Below are positions 45,556 through 54,260 of a stretch of 64,000 nucleotides of DNA, in pieces. How positions within the stretch are numbered: the stretch's first letter is position 1; the number at the start of each line of letters is the position of its first letter. Origin of the DNA: Lentimicrobium saccharophilum. GTDB taxonomy: Bacteria > Bacteroidota > Bacteroidia > Bacteroidales > Lentimicrobiaceae. A program made the translations under genes and the position numbers. Location: NCBI RefSeq assembly GCF_001192835.1, contig NZ_DF968182.1:2451113-2515112 (forward strand), read 5' to 3'. The notes beneath the pieces were generated by a model. That model was not told the DNA's origin, did not search any database, and saw only the letters and a program-made list of their open reading frames with translations.

Positions 45556-46821
45556 ATGTTTGACCTCGATCGCTGGCAGGAAATTATGAGTGCACTGAAG
45601 AAGAACAAGCTGCGTACCTTCTTCACGGCATTTGGCGTGTTCTGGGGTATCTTTATGCTGGTGATCATGCTTGGATCGGGAACCGGGCTGAAAAACGGCG
45701 TTACCAGCGATTTCGGGGACTTTGCCACCAACAGCGTGTTTATGTGGACCCGCCCGACAACCGTCCCTTTCAAAGGCCTTCCGCGCGGGAGGAATTTTAA
45801 TTTCAAGGCGGATGATGTTGAAGCCTTGAGGCGCGAAATCCCTGAAATAGAATACCTGGCGCCCAGAACGCAGACCGGTGGCTTCCGCGGGGGCAACAAC
45901 GTGGTGAGGGGCACCAAATCAGGAGCATTCTCAATAATGGGAGACTATCCCGAATGGAACCTGATAGACCCCGTGGTGATTGACAACGGACGTTTCCTGA
46001 ACCATGCCGACATCAAAGAGAAAAGGAAAGTAGCCGTAATCGGCAACAAGGTAAATGAAGTGCTTTTCGCCCCCGGCGAAAATGCCGTCGGACAATACAT
46101 TCAGATACAGGGAATTTACTTTCAGGTAATCGGGGTCTTTAAACCGAAGAACTCAGGGGTAAACTTCGGCGGTGACAAAGAACAGAGCGTTTTTATTCCG
46201 CTTACCACCTTTCAGCGGGTTTACAATTGGGGCGATATCATCGGCTGGTTTGCCTTTACCTCCAAACCCGGGGTACCCGCTTCGGTGGTCGAAGAAAAAG
46301 CTTCGGCACTGCTCAGGAGACGCCACTCCGTTTCGCCCGATGATCCCCAGGCCATCGGCTCATTTAATCTTGAAAAGCAGTACAACCAGATGACCGGCCT
46401 GTTTGCCGGCATCAACGGACTGATCTGGATCGTGGGCATCGGCACCCTGCTGGCCGGGGTGATCGGCATCAGCAATATTATGCTGGTCATCGTGAAAGAA
46501 CGTACCAAAGAAATCGGGATACAACGGGCCATCGGCGCAAGCCCGCTCAACATCATCTCTCAGATCATCACCGAATCGGTATTTCTAACCACCTTCGCAG
46601 GCTATGTCGGACTGGTAATCGGAGTGGGAATCCTCGAGCTGGTGAACTATGCCCTGACCAACAGCGGCGGGGATTCGAACATGTTTCAGAATCCGAATAT
46701 AGATTTCAATATGGCCATCTCTGCACTGATAATTTTGGTTATTTCGGGAGCGGTGGCCGGATTGATCCCCGCCCGGAAGGCAGTCAGTATTAAGCCCATT
46801 GATGCCCTCAGGTATGAATAA
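45556..46821 (+). CDS. MacB-type ABC permease, second copy
   Basis: This is a 421-aa protein from the ATG at 45556 (MFDLDRWQEIMSALKKNKLRTF); the frame is open further upstream through the repeat tract. It is paralogous to the preceding permease along its whole length: N-terminal helix, periplasmic core, three terminal helices, IMLVIVKERTKEIGIQRAIGASP and PARKAVSIKPIDALRYE. Sequence divergence in the periplasmic domain suggests different contact surfaces. A heterodimeric exporter is the simplest reading. Confidence 0.9.
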   Translation: MFDLDRWQEIMSALKKNKLRTFFTAFGVFWGIFMLVIMLGSGTGLKNGVTSDFGDFATNSVFMWTRPTTVPFKGLPRGRNFNFKADDVEALRREIPEIEYLAPRTQTGGFRGGNNVVRGTKSGAFSIMGDYPEWNLIDPVVIDNGRFLNHADIKEKRKVAVIGNKVNEVLFAPGENAVGQYIQIQGIYFQVIGVFKPKNSGVNFGGDKEQSVFIPLTTFQRVYNWGDIIGWFAFTSKPGVPASVVEEKASALLRRRHSVSPDDPQAIGSFNLEKQYNQMTGLFAGINGLIWIVGIGTLLAGVIGISNIMLVIVKERTKEIGIQRAIGASPLNIISQIITESVFLTTFAGYVGLVIGVGILELVNYALTNSGGDSNMFQNPNIDFNMAISALIILVISGAVAGLIPARKAVSIKPIDALRYE

Positions 46822-46854
46822 ATCAAATGCGTTAACTCTCTAATTCAGCATACA

Positions 46855-47955
46855 ATGAAAAAGGTTCTTAAAATCGTCCTCGGCCTGGTAATTCTGGTGG
46901 TTTTTGCAGGCACCATCGTATATCTCTACCGTAAATCGCAGGCCAAGCCGGTAATTTATGAAACAACGGCGGCAACGGTTACCGATATCGTCAGGAAAAC
47001 CGTGGCTACAGGTAAGGTAGTCCCGCGCAAGGAGATAGAAATCAAACCGCAGGTCTCCGGCATTATTGCCGAACTCTATGTTGAGCCCGGCGAGAAGGTA
47101 AAAGTCGGGGATATGATCGCCAAGGTAAGGATAATTCCCAATATGATCAGCCTGAACGAAGCCGAATCAAGGCTTAACCGCGCCAGGATCTCGCTTGACG
47201 ATGCCCGGAAAAACTACGACAGGCAGAAATCGCTTTTCGAGAGCAGGGTAATCGCCGAGGCCGAACTTCAGACCTATGATGTGGCGCTGAAAACAGCCCG
47301 TCAGGATGTGGAAGCAGCCGAAAACAACCTTCAGCTTATCCGCGAAGGCATCACGAAAAACGCCGGATCCGCCAGCAATACCATTATCCGTTCCACCATC
47401 GCCGGGATGGTGCTGACAGTACCCGTTGAAGTGGGCAACTCGGTGATAGAGAGCAACACCTTCAACGACGGCACCACCATTGCCACGGTTGCCGATATGG
47501 GTGAAATGATCTTCAAGGGCAAGGTGGACGAATCGGAGGTTGGCAAACTGCACGAGGGGATGGAGCTGATCCTTACCGTCGGTGCCATTGATGCGGAAAG
47601 GTTTACCGCCAGCCTGGAGCATATCTCCCCGAAAGGGGTGGAGGAAAACGGCGCCATACAGTTTGAAATCCGCGCTGCCGTTTCGCTCAAAGAAAACCTT
47701 TTTATCCGCGCCGGATACAGCGCCAATGCAGATATTGTGCTGGAACGCCGCGACAGCGTGCTTTCGGTACAGGAGAGCCTGGTTAAATATGAGGGCGATT
47801 CGGCCTGGGTGGAAGTGGAAACCGGCCCGCAGACCTTCGAAAAACGCGTGATCAAAACAGGACTGAGCGACGGCATCAATGTGGAAGTGCTGGAAGGCAT
47901 CTCGAAAGAGGATAAAATTAAAATTCAAATTGCTCCGGCAACGGCGCCAAAATAG
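46855..47955 (+). CDS. MacA/HlyD-type periplasmic adaptor protein
   Basis: This 366-aa membrane-fusion protein has an N-terminal membrane anchor (~5-22). The barrel-sandwich pieces are VVPRKEIEIKPQVSGIIAELYVEPGEKVKVGDMIAKV and the paired GMVLTVPVEVGNSV. A short coiled coil (~100-155) and a beta-barrel (~200-290) follow. It links the inner-membrane ABC permease to an outer-membrane TolC-type channel, which is not encoded here. It is the last gene of the operon, followed by a terminator. Confidence 0.92.
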   Translation: MKKVLKIVLGLVILVVFAGTIVYLYRKSQAKPVIYETTAATVTDIVRKTVATGKVVPRKEIEIKPQVSGIIAELYVEPGEKVKVGDMIAKVRIIPNMISLNEAESRLNRARISLDDARKNYDRQKSLFESRVIAEAELQTYDVALKTARQDVEAAENNLQLIREGITKNAGSASNTIIRSTIAGMVLTVPVEVGNSVIESNTFNDGTTIATVADMGEMIFKGKVDESEVGKLHEGMELILTVGAIDAERFTASLEHISPKGVEENGAIQFEIRAAVSLKENLFIRAGYSANADIVLERRDSVLSVQESLVKYEGDSAWVEVETGPQTFEKRVIKTGLSDGINVEVLEGISKEDKIKIQIAPATAPK

Positions 47956-47985
47956 ATCATAACCTGACGTAAGAATATTTGCCAC

Positions 47986-48014
47986 AGCCCGGGATGAAAA
48001 TTTCCGGGCTTTTT
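47986..48014 (+). terminator. intrinsic terminator of the exporter operon
   Basis: The stem AGCCCGG / CCGGGCT (47986-47992, 48004-48010) with an 11-nt loop is followed by a T run. It lies 31 nt after the adaptor gene stop. Confidence 0.8.
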
Positions 48015-48249
48015 AGTGATTCCATTTCTTAACCGGAATGATGAATTTTAACGCTATCCCAGCTGAATAACATTTTGCTTCGCTGAACTCAACTCCTCTT
48101 ACGGATCGAATCACACATCACTTTGGACATTATTGAATTTTCGATTCAACAAAATTCTCTATATTTGATACGATATGCTAAAAGCTTGATAGGATCAAAC
48201 AATACCACCATAATCAATGCAGATAAGCTACTTTACAAAAATCGATTTT

Positions 48250-48951
48250 ATGAAAGTCACTGCTGTTTTATTATTCCTGTTCCCATGTTTCTTATCCTTA
48301 TCAGGACAGGAAAACACACCCAGAACTGTTGGGGTGATTTATGAATTGTCTGATTCCATTCATCAATATCATGTTGGATTTACCATATTCGAAAATTTCG
48401 AGAAAGTTTACCCGCAAAATAAGGGTACAAATAAAATTATCGAAGAAATGCTTAACCGGGAAATCAGATATATAACCGGACTGAAAGTTTACAAATTAAA
48501 TTATAGTTTTAAAGAAATAGATCAGATGATTAAAACGAAAGCAACTGATCCTATTTCGGCATACGATATTATTATGGTCATTCTGGATGAGGGGGTTACG
48601 ACATCATCCGGATATATTGTCAATACCCATAAAGGCAGGGGCGTTTTTACAAATTTTACCAGGGGTATCACCATATATGCAAACCTGGGCGTGGAATTAA
48701 TCAATACCTCCACGAACAAAAGAGTTATCTACGATTTAAAAAACAATGTGCTCAGCTCTGAAGGAGTAAACAGAGCTGTTTTCAGGTACAAGAAGAAATT
48801 CTTAGAATCCGGCGAAAGCAAGAAAGAAATCAGTGATGACAAGTTGACGGAAATACAAAACAACCTGCTGGAAATGTATCAAATGCAGGCAAAAAAGGCA
48901 TTTGATCCATATGTACTTTCTAAAATGGTTTCAGAATTATTCAAGCAATAG
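48250..48951 (+). CDS. secreted protein of unknown function
   Basis: This is a 233-aa protein from the ATG at 48250; an in-frame ATG at 48217 would put 11 residues before the signal peptide. The N-terminus is a signal peptide ending near LSLSGQ. The rest is soluble, with a repeated Tyr/Ile-rich beta pattern (for example RGITIYANLGVELINTSTNKRVIYDL) and a charged C-terminal helix. I do not recognise a family. The gene is clearly more AT-rich than its neighbours, so recent acquisition is possible. It stands alone, with AT-rich spacers on both sides. Confidence 0.6.
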   Translation: MKVTAVLLFLFPCFLSLSGQENTPRTVGVIYELSDSIHQYHVGFTIFENFEKVYPQNKGTNKIIEEMLNREIRYITGLKVYKLNYSFKEIDQMIKTKATDPISAYDIIMVILDEGVTTSSGYIVNTHKGRGVFTNFTRGITIYANLGVELINTSTNKRVIYDLKNNVLSSEGVNRAVFRYKKKFLESGESKKEISDDKLTEIQNNLLEMYQMQAKKAFDPYVLSKMVSELFKQ

Positions 48952-49454
48952 AGAATTCTTTAGTAGATATATTAACTAACTAAAGCAACGGCTTGACAAT
49001 TCCGGCAAGAGGTTTGGAAACATCAGATTTTCTGCCATTGTCTATGTTGAGAAGACTATGTAGCATTTCATAATTCAATTAAATATTTGCACCTCTGTGA
49101 TATATAACGATCGGAGTGAATCTACACCGGGCTGTTCATTAATAAATTCTTATGAATGATCAAGGAATACAATCAAGCCTCAGAAACCGGTGGTGACGTA
49201 ATTTAAGTCCTGGAGCGGGGAACGCCCGATACCGAAGTGTAGAACTATATATTAAAACTAACGAAAGAAAAATATAATTCCGGATTATTGGCTGAGGAAT
49301 ATATGGAAAGAACTGATTTTTAGCAGGATCATGAAATGCAATTAAAATAATATGGATTTGAAATTAATTACAATGTATAATATGCATGGATGCGGGCCCT
49401 TTTCGATTAAATTCGCGCTTACAAAATCTTATAGCAGGTAAAACAATAAGTAAT
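48952..49454. other. intergenic region without recognisable genes
   Basis: About 500 nt of AT-rich sequence. I found no protein-coding frame with a credible start and no tRNA-like fold. Confidence 0.35.
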
Positions 49455-50084
49455 ATGAAGAAAATAATTTTCGCACTATTTATCATTGTTCTGGTATTTC
49501 AACCGGTATCGGGATTTTCTCAATCATTTGCAAAAATTTACAACTCTCCGACCGACTTTTTCAATGGTATCTGCGACAGTTCTCAGGGAATAAGTGTAGA
49601 ACGGCGTACCCGGGGTCAGATCATTATGAATGGAGGCAACGACTTTAAGATTTCTTCTGAAGACAAAGTCCTCAGCAAGAAGCTGAAAAAACAAGTTTGG
49701 GGTGTAGTGTGCAACGACTCATTATTTATTAATGGCCGGCCGCTCAAACTGGGCGGTTCCTGGTATGGGTATACCGAGATAATTGGAAAAAGACTCTTTT
49801 TGCTTGCCGGCATACCACTCGATAAAGACTTTCAGGACCAGATGGCCATTGCCTCAATGATGGGTGGGCCACTCGTGGCAGGTATTGCAGGGGCCGATCT
49901 CGCTCTGGTAAGATATTACTATGAAGTATACCTGCCATACGGGTCCATTTCAATTTTGAAGAAAGAAAAAATGGCAGAATTGCTTGCAACCGCTCCTGAT
50001 CTTGCGCAAAGTTATGCCCTTGAGGAAGAACCGGAAAAGATTCCGGTTCTCAAACGCTACCTGCTTGAGTTGAAAAAACGATAA
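49455..50084 (+). CDS. secreted protein of unknown function
   Basis: This is a 209-aa protein from the ATG at 49455 (MKKIIFALFIIVLVFQPVSGFSQ), a good signal peptide. The mature part begins FAKIYNSPTDFFNGICDSSQGI and contains a short hydrophobic Gly/Ala stretch (ASMMGGPLVAGIAGADLALV, near residue 145) that could be a hairpin or weak membrane segment. A KR-rich tail follows. I do not recognise a family. It is next to, but on the opposite strand from, the peptide-maturase operon, and the two are convergent. Confidence 0.6.
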   Translation: MKKIIFALFIIVLVFQPVSGFSQSFAKIYNSPTDFFNGICDSSQGISVERRTRGQIIMNGGNDFKISSEDKVLSKKLKKQVWGVVCNDSLFINGRPLKLGGSWYGYTEIIGKRLFLLAGIPLDKDFQDQMAIASMMGGPLVAGIAGADLALVRYYYEVYLPYGSISILKKEKMAELLATAPDLAQSYALEEEPEKIPVLKRYLLELKKR

Positions 50085-50203
50085 TATTCCAAAGAGAACA
50101 AAAAGGACGCTATTTTCGAAAATAAGCTACCTGCTTTGAACTGTTTCATCCGCCCGGTAACTCTCCATCGATGCCACGCAACTTGCATAAGGTGAATTAC
50201 AAC

Positions 50204-50932
50204 TTACATCCCCCCCGAATCAAGAAAGAAGGTCTGTCCTGTCACAGTGTAAGCATCCTCCGAAAGCAGGTAGCTGATCATTGAGGTCACCGATTCGACG
50301 CTCACGGGGCTTTGCAGGGGCGAGCTGCTGATAAACGCCTCCTTGGCCCTGCCGGGGACTACGGCGCTCATGCCCAGGTCGAGGAATCCCAGCGCCAGGG
50401 CGTTTGAGCGGATGCCCTTACGCCCCCACTCCCGCGCTGTATTCAGGCTGAACGACTCCAGCCCTCCCTTGGTGGCGGCATACATGGCCAGACCGTTTAC
50501 CCCGGTTCCGGAACAAAACGACGAGATATGAATGATGCTTCCTCTGGTCTGATGCCTGATGAAATTCCGGATCACATATTTGGTGAGCAGCAGGGGCGTG
50601 GTCAGGTTCAGCCGGATCAGCTCCTCCACCTGCTTCTCCTGCATCCTGGGGATCAGTTCATTGTACGAAACCGCCGCATTGTTGATAAATGCGTGCAAAG
50701 GGGTAGTGGCCCCTATAAACTCATTAAAAATTCGGGTTTCTAACCCGCCGCTGTCGAGCAGGTCGTACGAAAGCCAGTTCAGCCTGCCGGGATACTGCCC
50801 GGAAAGTTTATCAAACTCAAGCGTGGTATTCCGGCTTATTCCGTAAACGGTCCACCCGCCCTGCCCAAGAAGCGACCGGGTGATCACGAGTCCAAGTCCG
50901 CGCGAAACGCCGGTTATCAATATATTTTTCAT
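50204..50932 (-). CDS. SDR oxidoreductase at the end of the maturase operon
   Basis: This is a 242-aa classical SDR with TGVSRGLG (residues 7-14), NNAA (84-87), Ser138, and the Tyr151/Lys155 pair in YAATK. It is a full-length, intact oxidoreductase. Its ATG overlaps the stop of the 185-aa gene (ATGA at 50929-50932), so it is translationally coupled to the maturase operon. A role as a tailoring enzyme, for example reducing or oxidising a modified residue of the peptide, is inference. A free metabolite could also be the substrate. Confidence 0.8.
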   Translation of the reverse strand: MKNILITGVSRGLGLVITRSLLGQGGWTVYGISRNTTLEFDKLSGQYPGRLNWLSYDLLDSGGLETRIFNEFIGATTPLHAFINNAAVSYNELIPRMQEKQVEELIRLNLTTPLLLTKYVIRNFIRHQTRGSIIHISSFCSGTGVNGLAMYAATKGGLESFSLNTAREWGRKGIRSNALALGFLDLGMSAVVPGRAKEAFISSSPLQSPVSVESVTSMISYLLSEDAYTVTGQTFFLDSGGM

Positions 50933-51486
50933 ATTCCGTTATTTTCAGGTGTTTTAAAACTCCGGTATGCGCTGATGACCGCCTGATCGGCCGGCCCGCT
51001 TTGCCGGTGGACAATAATGACTGCATTCAGTTCAGGTATTTCCACATACCTAAAGCCATGTTCGCGCGCAACGTCCGACAACAGGCTCCGGTATATCAGC
51101 AGCTTGCGCGACATTCCGCCCTTTGCGGGAATTGCTTCGTTGTATGCGTAACTTCCGCTCAATACCATGCAGGCCTGTGGTTCCTTTGTAAAGATTTCCA
51201 TCCTGAATACCGCGAAGCAGGTCTTCACCGTTTTCCGTATATTTACCTGATACCCTTCCAGGCTGGTGAGCCTTTTGAAACAATCGGCCTCATCGCGCCA
51301 CATGGCGGGGAAAAAGTCCGTGATATAGAGAAAATCCCCGAACCGGCTCAGGTTGTATAAATAGGTGAGTTTTTCCGGCCGGTTGAAACAATCCGCTTCA
51401 AAGCGGAACTGAACCATCCTGTTGAACGGCACATCGGCCCCGGGTTGCGGTTCGGAAAGGAAATAAGGATAAATGCCGTTTTCCAT
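50929..51486 (-). CDS. unrecognised 185-aa protein of the maturase operon
   Basis: This is a 185-aa protein from the ATG at 51486 (MENGIYPYFLSEPQPG), 5 nt after the stop of the last maturase gene; the frame is open further upstream inside that gene. No signal peptide or membrane segment is seen. It is a mixed alpha/beta soluble protein with four cysteines (in ADCFNR, ADCFKR, KTCF and QACM) and two near-repeats of the EADCF type at about residues 30 and 63. I cannot assign a family. Its tight position between the maturases and the SDR points to a role in the same pathway. Confidence 0.55.
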   Translation of the reverse strand: MENGIYPYFLSEPQPGADVPFNRMVQFRFEADCFNRPEKLTYLYNLSRFGDFLYITDFFPAMWRDEADCFKRLTSLEGYQVNIRKTVKTCFAVFRMEIFTKEPQACMVLSGSYAYNEAIPAKGGMSRKLLIYRSLLSDVAREHGFRYVEIPELNAVIIVHRQSGPADQAVISAYRSFKTPENNGI

Positions 51487-51491
51487 GATGA

Positions 51492-52901
51492 TTACTGATT
51501 GGTTTCGTAGGCAGGCGCCGCTGTACTGAAAACCCCTGACATCCAGAAACCGGGCTGTTGAACCAGGCATTGCAGCTTTTCGGCATCCGCGGCACTTTTC
51601 ACTTTCCTGAGAAGCGATTGCCGGGTAAATTCACGGGTAAAGCGGCAGACTTCGTCCAGCATTTCAGGCCTGTAAACGGAGGCCTGAGCCAGGCAACCGC
51701 CCCCGCAATGCCATCTTGCAAAGCAATTTTGACAGGCTTCACGGTTAAACGCATCGTAATTCATCAGACTGCTGAAGGCCGTTTCATCAAATGAGGGCTT
51801 GCCGTTCGCGCTGAGGCGACCATAACAAAATCCGCCGAAATCAGGGTCACCGGGCCACGACACCCTGTGGCAGACCGTGATGCGGCCATCCGGGACCAGG
51901 CAATACTCGCCTTCGCAGAAACGGCCCGAAATAGCATCGGTAAACAGGCCGTTAAGACAATAAACATCTATCCCAGACTTCAGCCCCAGTTCCCTGGCCC
52001 TGAAATAATTATCAATAAAATCGTTGTAAAACTTCCTGAGTTTTTCAGGGGTATCCAGTTGCTGAGGATCATCCACGGGCTGCAGTTTCACCTGCCGCAC
52101 ACCCGGGAAGTGCCCCGAAAGGTGCTCAACCATTTCTACCAGGCGGCTCACGTTTGCGCTGGTAATATTGGGTTTTATCAGCGGATGCAATCCGTAATCC
52201 AGCATGCGGAAGATATTTTCGCGCACCAGCCGGTAGTTTCCGCGCTGCAGGTTCTGCACATCCTCAAGCACCTCAAAAGAGACCCCGGGCGTAACAAAAC
52301 TGGCTTTCAATACATCAAGCATTTGCTGATTGAGGACCGATCCGTTGGTAGTGAAACCAATCCCCAGCCTGAAACCTTTGGCCCTGGAGCGCTTCCGGGC
52401 ATACTCTATACCGGCCCGCACCACATCCCAGGCAAGGGCAGGTTCGCCGCCTCCGAGAAATGATATGAACAAATCGCGGGAAGCCAGCCTTTGCGGATCA
52501 ATAAACCAGTCAAGCATGTCCTTTAATACGCTGAACGGTAACCTGCTCTGATCTGAATGGCTTCCGGCGGCATAACAGTAACTACAGCTGAAATTACAAT
52601 CGTAGTTCGGAATCACGGAAAGCTTGGTAATCTTGTTCGGATCGTAAACGGGTTTCTGAGGCTCCGTTGCCGGGATCAATTGCTTAAGAACCTCACCGGC
52701 AGGCTCCGGAGAATGAATTCTGTTAAGCGCAACCGTTTCCAGGCTGTCAAGACCATCGGGGGATACAAAAATCAGTTTGTACGCCAACGGCGAATAAACC
52801 ATAAATACAGCATGTCCCGGCAAGCCAAACCAGTCGCCGGCCGGCACCGGATATACTCCTGCCCTTGAAAGACCCGGCCATATGGAATTGGTTGCTGACA
52901 T
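51492..52901 (-). CDS. radical SAM/SPASM peptide maturase, paralogue F
   Basis: This 469-aa enzyme has the radical SAM ligands Cys102, Cys106 and Cys109 (CNFSCSYCY), the SAM-contact GGGEP (150-154), TNG near 185 and the shared VQNLQR motif (215-220). A complete seven-Cys SPASM region for two auxiliary clusters is present: Cys329, 344, 390, 393, 399, 403 and 419 (CFARWHCGGGC core). The first ~90 residues form a separate domain with VYSPLA, also found in the five neighbours. It starts 3 nt after paralogue E. SPASM maturases modify ribosomal peptides, often at Cys, by radical chemistry. The likely substrate is the 29-aa peptide at 57380. Confidence 0.88.
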   Translation of the reverse strand: MSATNSIWPGLSRAGVYPVPAGDWFGLPGHAVFMVYSPLAYKLIFVSPDGLDSLETVALNRIHSPEPAGEVLKQLIPATEPQKPVYDPNKITKLSVIPNYDCNFSCSYCYAAGSHSDQSRLPFSVLKDMLDWFIDPQRLASRDLFISFLGGGEPALAWDVVRAGIEYARKRSRAKGFRLGIGFTTNGSVLNQQMLDVLKASFVTPGVSFEVLEDVQNLQRGNYRLVRENIFRMLDYGLHPLIKPNITSANVSRLVEMVEHLSGHFPGVRQVKLQPVDDPQQLDTPEKLRKFYNDFIDNYFRARELGLKSGIDVYCLNGLFTDAISGRFCEGEYCLVPDGRITVCHRVSWPGDPDFGGFCYGRLSANGKPSFDETAFSSLMNYDAFNREACQNCFARWHCGGGCLAQASVYRPEMLDEVCRFTREFTRQSLLRKVKSAADAEKLQCLVQQPGFWMSGVFSTAAPAYETNQ

Positions 52902-52904
52902 AGG

Positions 52905-54260
52905 TTAATAAATGTTGTTTTCCGGTTCCTTCAATAGATCATTAATCCCTGATGGAACTGTCATTACCAGGTTATCATAAAGGAACCTGCGTGTAAATTC
53001 GCGGGTAAAGTTACAATGGGCATCCAGGGAGGCCTTATCCAGCCGGGTGCGTACCATCAGGCATCCGCCCCCGCAGTTCCAGCGGGCAAAACAGTCATTG
53101 CATTCAGGGTGTGCATGCAGGTCATCGTTCATCAGCCGGGTGAATTTCTCCATGTCAAACGTCAGCCTGTCATTGTCCGCTTTGCCATACACGCAGGCTT
53201 CATACCCCGTGTCGGAAGGTGCCGCAATGGTGTGGCAGATGCTGATGCTGCCGCCGGGGGTAAGGCAGAGCTGACCACGGCAGTATCGGGTGGTAAGACG
53301 GTCGAAACGCTCCATCAGGGAGCAGAAGAGATGCAGGCCGTTTTTACGGGCAAAATGCCGTGCCGCGAAAAAACCATCCAGGTAGCGGGTATAAAATGCT
53401 TCCAGTTCAACTGCTGAGGTAAAAAGGCTGTTGTCAACCACCGGATCGAAACTGAATTCGGTGATTGCCGGGAACCTGTGCCGCGCCTGTTGCAGCATTT
53501 CCACCTGCCGTCCGGCATTTCCGGGGGTAATGGTAGCGCTTACCGATGGAATCAATCCGGCATTCAACAGGCAATCAATGCCCGCGACCACCTGCCGGTA
53601 ATGGCCGCGTTGTTTTTGCTGCACATCTTCGAGAATTTCGAATGAGATGCAGGGATGAATGCCCGGGGCCAGCAGTTCACGGGCGATATCGTCGTTGATC
53701 AGCGCCCCGTTGGTCATCATCATCACGGTAAGTGAAAGGCCGTTCTGCGCTGCCAGCCGGCGCGCTCCGGCAATGGCCGGAAAAAGGACCCTTCGTAAAA
53801 GCAGGGGTTCTCCGCCGCCGGTGATAAAGATGCTTCGCTCCCTCGAGGATGAACGGCCGGCATCAAGCAGATGCCTGATGGCCGCTTCAAGTTGTTCAGA
53901 AGCAATTTCAGCCCCCGATCTGCTTCCGGCGGAGTAACAGTAACTGCAATGAAAGTTGCAATTAAATCCGGCAATAACCGATAGGGTATTGTATTCAAGG
54001 GGAGAAAAAACAGGTTTTACCGTCCGTACCGGTCTCAGCATGTTTTCATATTCACGGGGCATGCCCTGCGCTCCGCAACCGGTGAGCCAGGCTTCAAATA
54101 GGCCGCGTTTTTCAGGACTCAACAGCATCGCGGAAGCAGCAAAGGGTGCATAAAGAATGCTATGTTCCCTGTGCTCCGGCCGGAATTCAGGGCCGGGCGG
54201 GATCACGAAAACTTTCTTTGGTTCGGTTGCAGCTTGCTGATTCATACCTGCCTTATCCAT
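52905..54260 (-). CDS. radical SAM/SPASM peptide maturase, paralogue E
   Basis: This 451-aa enzyme has ligands Cys101, Cys105 and Cys108 (CNFHCSYCY), GGGEP, the shared VQQKQRGHY motif and the full SPASM pattern: RYCRGQ, SISIC, then CNDCFARWNCGGGC, then HCNF. The N-terminal domain carries YAPFA in place of YSPLA. The ATG at 54260 overlaps paralogue D by 8 nt; a second Met at 54245 would avoid the overlap. It is the most divergent in the GGGEP surroundings (FITGGGEPLLLRR), so it may act on a different residue or step. Catalytically it looks intact. Confidence 0.87.
   Translation of the reverse strand: MDKAGMNQQAATEPKKVFVIPPGPEFRPEHREHSILYAPFAASAMLLSPEKRGLFEAWLTGCGAQGMPREYENMLRPVRTVKPVFSPLEYNTLSVIAGFNCNFHCSYCYSAGSRSGAEIASEQLEAAIRHLLDAGRSSSRERSIFITGGGEPLLLRRVLFPAIAGARRLAAQNGLSLTVMMMTNGALINDDIARELLAPGIHPCISFEILEDVQQKQRGHYRQVVAGIDCLLNAGLIPSVSATITPGNAGRQVEMLQQARHRFPAITEFSFDPVVDNSLFTSAVELEAFYTRYLDGFFAARHFARKNGLHLFCSLMERFDRLTTRYCRGQLCLTPGGSISICHTIAAPSDTGYEACVYGKADNDRLTFDMEKFTRLMNDDLHAHPECNDCFARWNCGGGCLMVRTRLDKASLDAHCNFTREFTRRFLYDNLVMTVPSGINDLLKEPENNIY

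Noticed and set aside
48952-49454. tRNA or small RNA in the AT-rich spacer
   Set aside because: No cloverleaf or strong hairpin with terminator could be found by eye.
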